Assembly (NCBI GenBank): GCA_937871935.1
Contig: CALMQI010000016.1
Coordinates: 1 to 39,300, forward strand
DNA from: an uncultured Burkholderiales bacterium
GTDB taxonomy: Bacteria; Pseudomonadota; Gammaproteobacteria; Burkholderiales; Burkholderiaceae_C
Length of the DNA: 39,300 nucleotides
Reading direction: 5' to 3'
Part shown: positions 8,911-16,847 of the stretch, piece by piece
How positions within the stretch are numbered: the first letter of the stretch is position 1
Layout: each line of letters begins with the position of its first letter
The notes under the pieces: model-generated
The model's database searches: none
Told to the model about the DNA's origin: nothing
The model's input: only the letters and a program-made list of their open reading frames with translations
Position numbers and translations under genes: made by a program

Positions 8911-9894
8911 TCAGAACACCGAATCACGATCGAGCCCCTGACGCGCCATGCGCTGCTTCAGTTTGGCCAGCGCCTCCTGCTGGATCTGGCGCACGCGCTC
9001 GCGCGTGAGCTTGAGCCGGGTGGCCAGGTCCTCCAGCGTCTGCGGCTCCCGGTCGTCGAGCCCGTAGCGCCCATTGAGTACCTCCTGCTCGCGAGCGTTG
9101 AGTTGCGTCAGTCCATGCGCCAGCAGGCCGGTGACCTCGTGGCTCAGCGTCAGCGTCAGCGGATCGGACGATTGCTCGTCGGCCACCGTGTCGACCAGCG
9201 ACTCCCCACCATCGATCTCCAGCGGTGCATCGAGCGACGCGGGCTGCTCTGCCAGCGCGAGCAGGGCGCTGACGCGATGCACATCCTTGCCGACCGCTGC
9301 AGCAACGTCTTCGGCGCCGACCGGCCGTCCACCTTCGCGCGCCGCCGTCGACTCCAGCTGGCGGCGCGTCTTCAGCACCAGGTTGAGTTCGCGCACCACG
9401 TGCACCGGCAGCCGCACCAGCCGCGTCTGCTGCACCAGCGCACGCTCGATGCTCTGGCGGATCCACCACGACGCGTATGTGGAGAAGCGGAAGCCCCGTG
9501 CCGGCTCGAACTTCTCGATGGCGTGCATCAGACCGAGGTTGCCCTCCTCGATCAGGTCGGGCATCGGCAAGCCGCGGCCGAGGTAGTGCTTGGCGATCGA
9601 CACCACCAGGCGCAGATTGCGCTCGATCATCTGCTGGCGCGCCTGGAAGTCCCCGGCGCGGGCGCTGCTGGCGGCGGCGAACTCCTCTTCGGGCGAGAAC
9701 AGCGGCGCACGGCGGATGCCGCGCAAGTAGGCCTGCAGCGCATTGCCACCTTCATGGTCGGCCGCATCGGCGATGCGCGGCGTGAGGCCGGCTTCGCCCT
9801 CGAGCGGCGGCGTGAAGGCCTGCTCGATCGATGGCGGCGGCATCGATGGTCGCAGACCGCCGTTCCACTGGCCAAGCGGGCGTCGCGTCCCCAT
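8911..9894 (-). CDS. rpoS: RNA polymerase sigma factor RpoS
   Basis: The stationary-phase and general stress sigma factor. The 327-residue protein has region 1.2 ([20 protein letters not shown], about 54-73). Region 2 contains [36 protein letters not shown] and [20 protein letters not shown]. Region 3 begins [15 protein letters not shown], and region 4 has ETQTLEDLA-type sequence with [20 protein letters not shown]. It ends GLDRDSVF, like the GLNxxxLF end of other RpoS proteins, and nlpD is upstream, so RpoS is preferred over RpoD or RpoH. The N-terminal 50 residues are poorly conserved; the ATG at 9894 is kept, but Met18 (MPPPSIEQ) is an alternative. In the family, transcription often starts inside nlpD; I see no certain promoter there. 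Confidence 0.95.
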   Translation of the reverse strand: MGTRRPLGQWNGGLRPSMPPPSIEQAFTPPLEGEAGLTPRIADAADHEGGNALQAYLRGIRRAPLFSPEEEFAAASSARAGDFQARQQMIERNLRLVVSIAKHYLGRGLPMPDLIEEGNLGLMHAIEKFEPARGFRFSTYASWWIRQSIERALVQQTRLVRLPVHVVRELNLVLKTRRQLESTAAREGGRPVGAEDVAAAVGKDVHRVSALLALAEQPASLDAPLEIDGGESLVDTVADEQSSDPLTLTLSHEVTGLLAHGLTQLNAREQEVLNGRYGLDDREPQTLEDLATRLKLTRERVRQIQQEALAKLKQRMARQGLDRDSVF

Positions 9895-9919
9895 GATGTG
9901 TCGCCCGCTGCTGCGCGCT

Positions 9920-10900
9920 CTAGCGCGGCGGCAGCAATCGTGCCGGATCGATCGGCTTGCCTTGGCGGCGGATCTCGAAATGCAGTTGCACGCGGTCAGC
10001 TTCGCTGGACCCCATCTCGGCGATCTTCTGCCCGCGCCGGATGACCTGGTCTTCCTTGACCAGCAGGCTCTGGTTGTGCGCGTAAGCGGTGAGGTAGACG
10101 TTGTTGTGCTTCAGGATCACCAGATTGCCATAACCACGCAGCCCGGAACCGGCGTACACCACACGGCCATCGGCGGCCGCGACAACCGGATCACCGGGCT
10201 TGCCCGTGATGGCCAAACCCTTGCTCTTGACATCGTCGAAGCCCATCACCACGGGCCCGCTTGCCGGCCACGCCCAGGTGATGTCGTCGTCAGCTTCGCG
10301 CGCTCGCGCGGCGGGTGCCGGTGGCGGCGCCGCTGCGGCCGCGCCCGGTGAGATCACCCCGGGCGTGATGGGCGACACCGTCGGCGCCGGGGGCATCGGC
10401 GGCAAGCCGGTGGTGGCACCCGGCGCCGGTGCGCCCGTCGGATCGGGCTTGGCATCGAGTGGTCGGGCGTCGACCTTGGCGGTGGCCACACCGCGTGCGG
10501 CCGGCGCCACCGGATCGGCTCCGGGCGGCACCACGCGCAACACCTGGCCGACCTCGATGAGACTGGTGTTCTCGATACCGTTCCACTTGGCGATGTCGCG
10601 CCAGTTCTGGCCGGTCTCGACCGCGACGCGCAGCAGTGTGTCACCGGGCTTGATGGTGTAGTAGCCGGGCTTGCCGGCGTTCTCGGCGCCGAGCTTCTGG
10701 CTCGGGTCACCCGGCGTCTGTGCAGCCGGCACAGTGCCCGGTGCGGGCGCCGTGGCGGCCGGGGCGGGCGCGCGACCAAAGGGCGCTCGCTCCTCCACCG
10801 GGGCCGGCAGACGTGGCACGGGCGCGCAGGCGGCCAGCAGACCGAGCAACGGCATCGACCACACTGCGGACTTGGCGTGCCGCGCTAGAAGCCTTCGCAT
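9920..10900 (-). CDS. nlpD: Murein hydrolase activator NlpD (LysM + LytM lipoprotein)
   Basis: A 326-residue outer-membrane lipoprotein that activates cell-wall amidases during division. The signal peptide ends in the lipobox LLAAC (Cys25). A Pro/Ala-rich linker follows, then a LysM domain (about 80-124; [20 protein letters not shown]) that binds peptidoglycan, another low-complexity linker, and a C-terminal LytM/M23 domain (about 225-322). The LytM domain lacks the metal-binding residues: the usual first His/Asp region reads [14 protein letters not shown], and the HxH motif is QLHFE with only one His. This is the degenerate state known for NlpD/EnvC activators. It lies 19 bases after pcm and 25 before rpoS. 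Confidence 0.95.
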   Translation of the reverse strand: MRRLLARHAKSAVWSMPLLGLLAACAPVPRLPAPVEERAPFGRAPAPAATAPAPGTVPAAQTPGDPSQKLGAENAGKPGYYTIKPGDTLLRVAVETGQNWRDIAKWNGIENTSLIEVGQVLRVVPPGADPVAPAARGVATAKVDARPLDAKPDPTGAPAPGATTGLPPMPPAPTVSPITPGVISPGAAAAAPPPAPAARAREADDDITWAWPASGPVVMGFDDVKSKGLAITGKPGDPVVAAADGRVVYAGSGLRGYGNLVILKHNNVYLTAYAHNQSLLVKEDQVIRRGQKIAEMGSSEADRVQLHFEIRRQGKPIDPARLLPPR

Positions 10901-10919
10901 AGATGAGTATCGCGCGCTG

Positions 10920-11720
10920 TCAGACGAGGCCGGATTTTAAGGGGACGAAGCGGACTTCCTCATGGTGAACCCGTTTGTACCCGCTCGGCCCTCGGTCTAC
11001 AACCACCAGCATCTGACGACGATCGACCTGTACCGGCGCCACCAGGCGCCCGCCGACATCGAGCTGCTCGAGCCAGGCCGGTGGCAGCGTGTCGCCGACC
11101 GCGGCCGCAATGATGCTCTGGTACGGCGCCAGCGGCGCATGCCCGAGCGCGCCGTCACCGTGGATCAAGCGCACGCGGTCGAAGCGCAACGACGCCAGAT
11201 GTTCACGCGCCTTGTCGAAGAGCGGCCCGATGCGCTCGATCGAGACCACGCTGCGCGCAAGCTGTGCGAGCAGCGCGCACTGGTAGCCGCAGCCGGTGCC
11301 GATCTCGAGTACGCGGCCCAGCTGTCCGAGGTTGCGCGCAGCCTCGCCCTGCAGCAGCAACTCGATCATGCGCGCCACCACCGACGGCTTGGAGATCGTC
11401 TGTCCATGGCCGATGGGCAGGCTGGTGTCCTCGTAGGCCTGTGCCGCGAGTGCGGTGTCGATGAAGGCGTGCCGTGGCACCACGTGAAAGGCCTGCAACA
11501 ACCCGGCATGCGTGACGCCGTCTGCGCGCAGCCGCGCCGCCATGCGCTCGCGCACTGCCGTCGAATCGAGCCCGGTGCCCGTTGGCGGCACCGGGGCGCG
11601 AGCGTCCCGGACCGCTTCGTCGAGTGGACGCTGCGGCCGCAGTACCGTGGTCCGCGGTGTCGTGGCCTGGCTGGCCACACGCTCGAGCGCTATCGGAAAG
11701 CCGCGCCGGCGTGTCGTCAC
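10920..11720 (-). CDS. pcm: Protein-L-isoaspartate O-methyltransferase
   Basis: Repairs damaged proteins by methylating L-isoaspartyl residues with S-adenosylmethionine. The 266-residue protein is longer than the usual ~208-220 because of about 50 N-terminal residues rich in Arg and Thr. The conserved core runs from [19 protein letters not shown] through [27 protein letters not shown] to the SAM motif [19 protein letters not shown] (about 137-155). The start is a GTG whose bases overlap the surE stop (GTGA, 4 bases), so translation is probably coupled to surE. An internal start near residue 50 would give a normal length; the 4-base overlap favours the GTG. It is followed by nlpD. Confidence 0.93.
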   Translation of the reverse strand: MTTRRRGFPIALERVASQATTPRTTVLRPQRPLDEAVRDARAPVPPTGTGLDSTAVRERMAARLRADGVTHAGLLQAFHVVPRHAFIDTALAAQAYEDTSLPIGHGQTISKPSVVARMIELLLQGEAARNLGQLGRVLEIGTGCGYQCALLAQLARSVVSIERIGPLFDKAREHLASLRFDRVRLIHGDGALGHAPLAPYQSIIAAAVGDTLPPAWLEQLDVGGRLVAPVQVDRRQMLVVVDRGPSGYKRVHHEEVRFVPLKSGLV

Positions 11721-12490
11721 CGGGCCGCCCCACCACCAAGATCCTGGCGCCAGCTTGCCAGGCCGGCGTGGTCAGTCAGATCGACCTGCAGCGGCGTCAC
11801 CGACACCTGGCCGTGGCTGACGGCATGGAAGTCGGTGTCCGGACCGGCGTCGCGCGCGTCACCGGCCGGCCCGATCCAGTAGATCGCCTCGCCGCGCGGA
11901 TTGTCCTGGCGAATCACCGGCTGGCTGGCGTGACGCCGGCCCAGGCGCGTGACCTGGCGCGGCAAGCGGTCGGCATCGGGGCGGTTCGGAATGTTCACGT
12001 TGAGCAGCCACGGCGCACCGCCGGCCGCCACCCGCGGCAGCAACTGCTCGACCAGCGCACGGGCGACGCGTGCCGCGGCATCGAGATGCTGCCAGCCCTT
12101 GTCGACCTGCGAGAACGCGATTGCGGGAATGCCGAACAGGAAACCCTCCATCGCCGCCGCCACGGTGCCCGAGTACAGCGTGTCGTCGCCCATGTTGGCA
12201 CCGTTGTTGATGCCCGAGACCACCAGGTCGGGCCGGTATTGCAGCAGACCGGTCAGCGCGACGTGCACGCAGTCCGACGGCGTGCCGTTGACGACGCGAA
12301 AACCCCGTTGCATGTCGCCGCTGGCCTCGAACACGTTGAGCGGACGGTTCAGCGTCAGCGAGTTCGAGGTGCCGCTGGCGTTGCTCTCCGGCGCGATGAC
12401 GTCGATCTCGCCCAGCCCGCGGCAGGCCTGTGCCAGCGCAGCAATGCCGGGGGCGAGGTAGCCGTCGTCGTTGGCGATCAGGATGCGCAT
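11717..12490 (-). CDS. surE: 5'/3'-nucleotidase SurE
   Basis: A 257-residue metal-dependent nucleoside monophosphate phosphatase involved in stationary-phase survival. The N-terminal [16 protein letters not shown] holds the metal ligands D8 and D9; [14 protein letters not shown] supplies the conserved Ser39, and [20 protein letters not shown] the conserved asparagines. Length and all motifs fit. It heads the surE-pcm-nlpD-rpoS set and overlaps pcm by four bases. A TACAAT -10-like box lies 14 bases upstream. Confidence 0.96.
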   Translation of the reverse strand: MRILIANDDGYLAPGIAALAQACRGLGEIDVIAPESNASGTSNSLTLNRPLNVFEASGDMQRGFRVVNGTPSDCVHVALTGLLQYRPDLVVSGINNGANMGDDTLYSGTVAAAMEGFLFGIPAIAFSQVDKGWQHLDAAARVARALVEQLLPRVAAGGAPWLLNVNIPNRPDADRLPRQVTRLGRRHASQPVIRQDNPRGEAIYWIGPAGDARDAGPDTDFHAVSHGQVSVTPLQVDLTDHAGLASWRQDLGGGAAR

Positions 12491-12500
12491 GCTGGCGCCG

Positions 12501-12506
12501 ATTGTA
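12501..12506 (-). promoter_or_regulatory. Candidate -10 box of surE
   Basis: The minus strand reads TACAAT here, 10-15 bases before the surE ATG in an 85-base divergent gap. No convincing -35 is visible, so the assignment rests on the -10 and position only. On the plus strand TATCAT (12546-12551) could be the -10 of the divergent oxidoreductase gene. Confidence 0.35.
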
Positions 12507-12575
12507 GGCAGCAGCCCTGCACCGACCGCGCCATCGTCGGCTGCGTATCATCCCCGCCCGGACTGGAGATGCCGC

Positions 12576-13553
12576 ATGCATGCCTGGCTTTGCGAACAAC
12601 CGATCGGAGTCGAATATCTGCGCTGGGCCGAACTGCCTACGCCCGAGCCGGCGGCCGGGCAGGTACGCGTCGCCATCCGCGCGGCCAGCCTGAACTTCCC
12701 CGATCTGCTGATCGTGCAGAACAAGTATCAGTTCAAGCCGCCGCTGCCGTTCGTGCCGGGATCCGAATTCGCCGGTGTGGTCGACGCAGTCGGCCCGGGC
12801 GTCGTGCATCTCGAGACCGGTGATGCCGTGGCCGTGCTGGCCGGCACCGGCGGATTCGGCACGCATGCCTGCGTCGACGCGGCACGGGTGTTGCCGCTGC
12901 CGAAGGACATGGCGATCGAGGACGCTGCGGCCTTCGGCTTCACCTATGGCACCTCACACCATGCGCTGATCGATCGCGCCGCCCTGCAAGCCGGCGAGAC
13001 CGTGCTGGTGCTCGGCGCCGCCGGCGGTGTGGGCACCGCGGCATTGCAGATCGCCAAGGCCGCAGGTGCGAAGGTGATCGCCGCTGCATCGTCGGCGCAG
13101 AAATGCGAGCTGTGCCGTCGGCTCGGTGCCGACGCCACCATCGACTACAGCCGCGAGAACATCCGCGACGCCCTCAAGCATCTGACAGACGGCAAGGGCC
13201 CCGATGTGGTGTACGACCCGGTCGGCGGCGACCTGGCGGAGCCTTGCCTGCGATCGATCGCCTGGCGTGGACGCTACCTGGTGATCGGCTTCGCGCAAGG
13301 GGGCATCCCGGCGCTGCCCTGGAACCTGCCGTTGCTGAAAGGTGCGGCGATCGTCGGCGTGTTCTGGGGCGACTTTCTGCGCCGGGAGCCGAAGGCCAAC
13401 GCGGCGGCACTGCAGGAGCTGGTGCGCTGGTACCAGGAGGGCAAGGTGAAGCCGGTCATCGACCAGTTGCTGCCGATGGCGAAGCTGCACGACGCCTACG
13501 CGCGCATGGGTTCACGACAGGCACTGGGCAAGCTGGTCATGGTCAACGCCTGA
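12576..13553 (+). CDS. NADPH:quinone oxidoreductase-type zinc-free MDR protein
   Basis: A 325-residue member of the medium-chain dehydrogenase/reductase superfamily, quinone oxidoreductase branch. The GroES-like N-terminal domain (about 1-130) has SLNFPDLLIVQNKYQ and the PGSEFAGVV pattern but lacks the zinc-binding cysteines of alcohol dehydrogenases. The Rossmann domain carries LGAAGGVGTAALQIAKAAGA (about 145-165), consistent with NADPH binding. Substrates are probably quinones or enals; the sequence does not decide. The start ATG at 12576 has GGAG seven bases upstream. It is divergent from surE, and the two-component genes follow after 82 bases in the same direction. Confidence 0.92.
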   Translation: MHAWLCEQPIGVEYLRWAELPTPEPAAGQVRVAIRAASLNFPDLLIVQNKYQFKPPLPFVPGSEFAGVVDAVGPGVVHLETGDAVAVLAGTGGFGTHACVDAARVLPLPKDMAIEDAAAFGFTYGTSHHALIDRAALQAGETVLVLGAAGGVGTAALQIAKAAGAKVIAAASSAQKCELCRRLGADATIDYSRENIRDALKHLTDGKGPDVVYDPVGGDLAEPCLRSIAWRGRYLVIGFAQGGIPALPWNLPLLKGAAIVGVFWGDFLRREPKANAAALQELVRWYQEGKVKPVIDQLLPMAKLHDAYARMGSRQALGKLVMVNA

Positions 13554-13635
13554 GCGTCGCAGCCGCCCATCACCCGCGACGCAAACGCTGCACGCGGGCC
13601 TTCTGCGCTACGATGCACGCGCTCGGAGGAAGAAC

Positions 13636-14373
13636 ATGGCCGTCAAGGTCCTGATCCTTGAAGACAACCCGGTGGCACGCAGCTTCCTGTGCCGCGTGGT
13701 GCGCGAGAGTTTCAGCGACACGCTGGCCATCACCGAAGCCGGCGACCTGGAGTCTGCGCGCAAGCAGATCAATCTCACCGGCGGCGCGCAGGGTTTGCAT
13801 GGGGTCGACCCCTTCAAGCTGATCCTGGTCGATCTCGAGTTGCCCGACGGCAATGGCATGGAGCTGCTGGCCGAGCTGTCGCAGTACCCGGCGACCAAGA
13901 TCGTCACCACGCTGTACTCCGACGACGATCACCTGTTCCCGGCGCTGCAGTGCGGCGCCGACGGTTATCTGCTGAAGGAAGATCGCTTCGAGGTGCTGGT
14001 CGAGGAGCTGCAGAAGATCGTGCGCGGCCAGCCACCGTTGTCGCCGGCCATCGCGCGCCGACTGCTGACGCACTTTCGAGACGGCGGACGGCCTGAGCTG
14101 CGGTCGGCCGACTCGGGCTTCAGCCGGCCGGTCGAGCTCGCGTCGAGCCGCCCGGTGCCGATCGAGAAGCCGGCCGACCACGAACGGCTGACCCCGCGCG
14201 AGAGCGAGGTGCTGACCTATCTGAGCAAGGGCTTCACGATCAAGGAGATCGCCAGCCTGATGGGAATCAAGTGGTTCACCGTGAACGACCACATCAAGTC
14301 CATCTACAAGAAGCTCAACGTCTCCAGCCGCGCCGAGGCCGCGGTACTCGCCACCAAGCAAGGGCTGGTGTGA
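13636..14373 (+). CDS. Two-component response regulator, LuxR/NarL type
   Basis: A 245-residue transcription factor. The receiver domain (1-125) has the acidic pocket E9/D10 in LILEDN, the phospho-acceptor D66 in LILVDLELPDG, T91/T92, and K114 in YLLKED. A linker (about 130-180) leads to the LuxR helix-turn-helix (about 181-245; LTPRESEVLTYLSKGFTIKE and KKLNVSSRAEA). The start ATG follows a strong GGAGGAAG site. The sensor kinase gene begins one base after its stop, so the two are a cognate pair. A TACGAT -10-like box lies at 13609-13614. Its targets are unknown; the upstream oxidoreductase gene is a candidate only by position. Confidence 0.94.
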   Translation: MAVKVLILEDNPVARSFLCRVVRESFSDTLAITEAGDLESARKQINLTGGAQGLHGVDPFKLILVDLELPDGNGMELLAELSQYPATKIVTTLYSDDDHLFPALQCGADGYLLKEDRFEVLVEELQKIVRGQPPLSPAIARRLLTHFRDGGRPELRSADSGFSRPVELASSRPVPIEKPADHERLTPRESEVLTYLSKGFTIKEIASLMGIKWFTVNDHIKSIYKKLNVSSRAEAAVLATKQGLV

Positions 14374-14374
14374 C

Positions 14375-16690
14375 GTGCCGATCGCCCGGCCGGCCGGCGT
14401 CACGGCACCGTCGGGCTACGGTGAGCCGAGCGCGCTGCCGACCGATTCGAGCCTCGGCTTCGACAACGCAGCGTCCGACGCGTCGCTGACGGCCGGCGAC
14501 CGAGTTGCGCGCGGCCTGGCGTCGGGCCGCTGGCTCGGCTGGCGGCGCCGAGCGCTGATGGTGCTTGCGTTGCTCGGTTGCGTGGGGCTGTTCGCCCTGT
14601 TGCGCTACATCGCCGGCACGCACTACGTCGACGTGACCTGGCGGGTCAGTTCGACCGGTCAGATCGAACTGCTCGCTTCGGGCGATGCCCAGTTGCGGCT
14701 GCGCGCCGGCCAGTATCTGCGCGGCCTGGAGACAGCCGACGGCCATATGCTGCCGGCCCAGACGCTGGCCAGCCGGCCGTCGCCGCGCTGGATCGTCGAC
14801 GACGAGGAGCGCGAGCAGCAGATCCTGCTCGAGGCCCAGTTGGCCGCGGCGCTGGAGCAACCCAGCGTGCGGCTGCACTTTGACGGCGTGGCCCCGATCG
14901 ACGTGAAGCCGGTGCCACGCGGCTATGCCGGACTCGGCGCCCCGTTCTGGCTGCTCACCGCACTGGCACTGGTGCTCTACCTGATCGGTTCCGTCGTCGT
15001 GCTGGTGCGCCCCGACGAGCGCAATCTGCTGTACGGCCTGATTGCGCTGTGCCAGACGACCAACCTGCTGCTCATCGGGCTGGAGTCGCTGCATGGCTTC
15101 GGGCTGCCGCGAGCGGTCGGCGATGTCAACAGCCTGGTCCGACTGGGCTGCGACGTGATCACCGGCGCTGCGATCCTTCATGCGATCACCGTGCATCCGC
15201 GCCAGGTTCCGCACCGCAAGACGATCGCCGGCTTCGGCTGGGCACTGGCGCTCGCCTTCGTCGGTGCCGAAGCGCTCGGCGGTGCACGGCACCTGTGGTG
15301 GTGGACGCAGGTGCTGCTGCTCACCTACGGCATCGTCTGCACGGCGGTGCTGACCTGGTCGTACCGGCTGCTGCCCCACCCGTTCTCGCTCGTGCTGCGG
15401 CGCATCGGGCTGCTGCTGGCCGGCACGCTGGCCCTGCTCACGATGGCGATCGCGCTGGCCGGCCGCGAGCCCGGCGTGCAGCAGACGATCGCCAGCATCG
15501 GCCCGGTGATCTGGTACGTGTTCTTCGCGTCGGCGGTGATGCTGATACCGTTCCTGTCGCGCTCGCAGCAGGTGATGCGCGAGTTCACGCTGCTGGCCGG
15601 CGTGAGCACCGTCGCGACGTCGCTCGACCTGCTGTTCGTCGCGGTGTTCGCGCTCGGCCAGTTCACGTCGCTGACGCTTGCGCTGTTCGTCGCGCTCGGC
15701 GTCTACGCGGGCACCCGGCAGTGGATCCTCAATCAGCTGATGGGATCGAACATGCTGACCACCGAGCGCATGTTCGAGAGCCTCTACCGCGTGGCGCGCG
15801 AAATCGAGAGCGCGGGTACCAACGGCACCGAACACCTGTCCAAGCTGCTGGGCGAATTGTTCGAGCCGCTCGAGACCACACACACGTCGCGCATGGTGCA
15901 CGCCAGCCGCGTGGTGGGCGATGGCTCGACACTGATGGTGCCGGTGCCGCAGTTGCCGGGCATCGATACAGGCGCCGCGCCGCGCGGCTCGCTGGTGCTG
16001 CGCTTCGCGCGCCGCGGCCGGCGCCTGTTCACGCGCGAGGACGCGCGGCTGACCGACCGCGTGCTGGAGCAGCTGGCTCGCGCGATCGCCTTCGACCGCG
16101 CCGTCGAGCAGGGGCGCAACGAGGAGCGCGCGCGCATCGCGCAGGATCTGCACGACGACATCGGTGCGCGGCTGCTGACGCTGATGTACAAGGCGCAGAG
16201 TCCCGAGATGGAGGACTATGTCCGCCACACGCTGCAGGACCTGAAGACGCTGACGCGCGGGCTGGCGGCGTCGTCACACCGGCTGTCGCACGCCAGCGCC
16301 GAGTGGAAGGCCGACATCTCACAGCGCCTGCACGCCGCGCACTGCGAGCTGCACTGGAGCTTCGACATCGAACGCGAGGTCAACCTGTCGGTCGTGCAGT
16401 GGTCGGCGCTGACGCGCATGCTGCGCGAGCTGATCAACAACGTGATCGTGCACGCCAACGCCTCGCGCGTCGACGTCATCGGCCACTACGAGCGCGGCCG
16501 CTTCACGCTCACCGTCGCCGACGACGGCGTCGGCCGCGACCCGCAGGGCTGGTCGCACGGTCTCGGGCTCGGCGGCATCCGCAAGCGCGTGAAGCTGCTC
16601 GGCGGCGAAGTGCGCTGGCGCGACAACGTACCGCGTGGCGTGGTCTGCGAGATCCGGGTACCCGAGCTGGGCGAGCGTCAGGAGCGCTGA
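14375..16690 (+). CDS. Membrane sensor histidine kinase (HisKA_3 / NarX-like) with 7-8 TM sensor region
   Basis: A 771-residue kinase. After a polar N-terminus, TM1 lies at about 60-80, followed by an extracytoplasmic domain of about 110 residues (80-188) and then roughly seven hydrophobic segments (about 190-448), an arrangement like the 7TMR-DISM sensors. A GAF-like cytoplasmic stretch (about 460-575) precedes the dimerisation helix, with the phospho-accepting H593 in RIAQDLHDDIGARL. The HATPase_c domain has the N box RELINNVIVHANAS (684-697), VADDGVGRD (715-722) and GLGLGGIRKRVKLLGG. The start is a GTG one base after the regulator's stop, so translation should be coupled. The signal is unknown. 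Confidence 0.93.
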   Translation: MPIARPAGVTAPSGYGEPSALPTDSSLGFDNAASDASLTAGDRVARGLASGRWLGWRRRALMVLALLGCVGLFALLRYIAGTHYVDVTWRVSSTGQIELLASGDAQLRLRAGQYLRGLETADGHMLPAQTLASRPSPRWIVDDEEREQQILLEAQLAAALEQPSVRLHFDGVAPIDVKPVPRGYAGLGAPFWLLTALALVLYLIGSVVVLVRPDERNLLYGLIALCQTTNLLLIGLESLHGFGLPRAVGDVNSLVRLGCDVITGAAILHAITVHPRQVPHRKTIAGFGWALALAFVGAEALGGARHLWWWTQVLLLTYGIVCTAVLTWSYRLLPHPFSLVLRRIGLLLAGTLALLTMAIALAGREPGVQQTIASIGPVIWYVFFASAVMLIPFLSRSQQVMREFTLLAGVSTVATSLDLLFVAVFALGQFTSLTLALFVALGVYAGTRQWILNQLMGSNMLTTERMFESLYRVAREIESAGTNGTEHLSKLLGELFEPLETTHTSRMVHASRVVGDGSTLMVPVPQLPGIDTGAAPRGSLVLRFARRGRRLFTREDARLTDRVLEQLARAIAFDRAVEQGRNEERARIAQDLHDDIGARLLTLMYKAQSPEMEDYVRHTLQDLKTLTRGLAASSHRLSHASAEWKADISQRLHAAHCELHWSFDIEREVNLSVVQWSALTRMLRELINNVIVHANASRVDVIGHYERGRFTLTVADDGVGRDPQGWSHGLGLGGIRKRVKLLGGEVRWRDNVPRGVVCEIRVPELGERQER

Positions 16691-16707
16691 GAGGCTTCAC
16701 CACCCAA

Positions 16708-16722
16708 GCGCCGGGCCGGCGC
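16708..16722 (-). terminator. GC-rich hairpin downstream of tRNA-His and of the kinase gene
   Basis: GCGCCG / CGGCGC with a 3-base loop, between the convergent kinase gene and tRNA-His. There is no T tract, so it is only a possible terminator or processing signal. Confidence 0.3.
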
Positions 16723-16725
16723 GGG

Positions 16726-16802
16726 TGGGGTGGCTGATGGGACTCGAACCCACGACAACCAGAATCACAATCTGGGACTCTACCAACTGAGCTACAGCCA
16801 CC
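16726..16802 (-). tRNA. tRNA-His (anticodon GTG)
   Basis: The minus strand reads as a complete cloverleaf: acceptor GTGGCT / AGCCAC, D arm GTAGCTCAGTTGGTAGAG, anticodon loop with GTG in ATTGTGATT, and T arm GTGGGTTCGAGTCCCAT. The encoded extra 5' G (16802) opposite discriminator C is the identity mark of tRNA-His, and the CCA end is encoded (16726-16728). It closely matches enterobacterial tRNA-His. A TATAAT box 14 bases upstream suggests its own promoter. Confidence 0.97.
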
Positions 16803-16815
16803 ACCGGAGGCGACG

Positions 16816-16821
16816 ATTATA
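16816..16821 (-). promoter_or_regulatory. Candidate -10 box of tRNA-His
   Basis: A perfect TATAAT on the minus strand, 13 bases before the tRNA 5' end, in the 45-base gap after ppiD. No clear -35 is seen. A GC-rich stretch sits around the expected start site, as is common for stable RNA promoters. Confidence 0.5.
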
Positions 16822-16847
16822 GCGGCCGTCCCCTCATCGGTCCGGCC

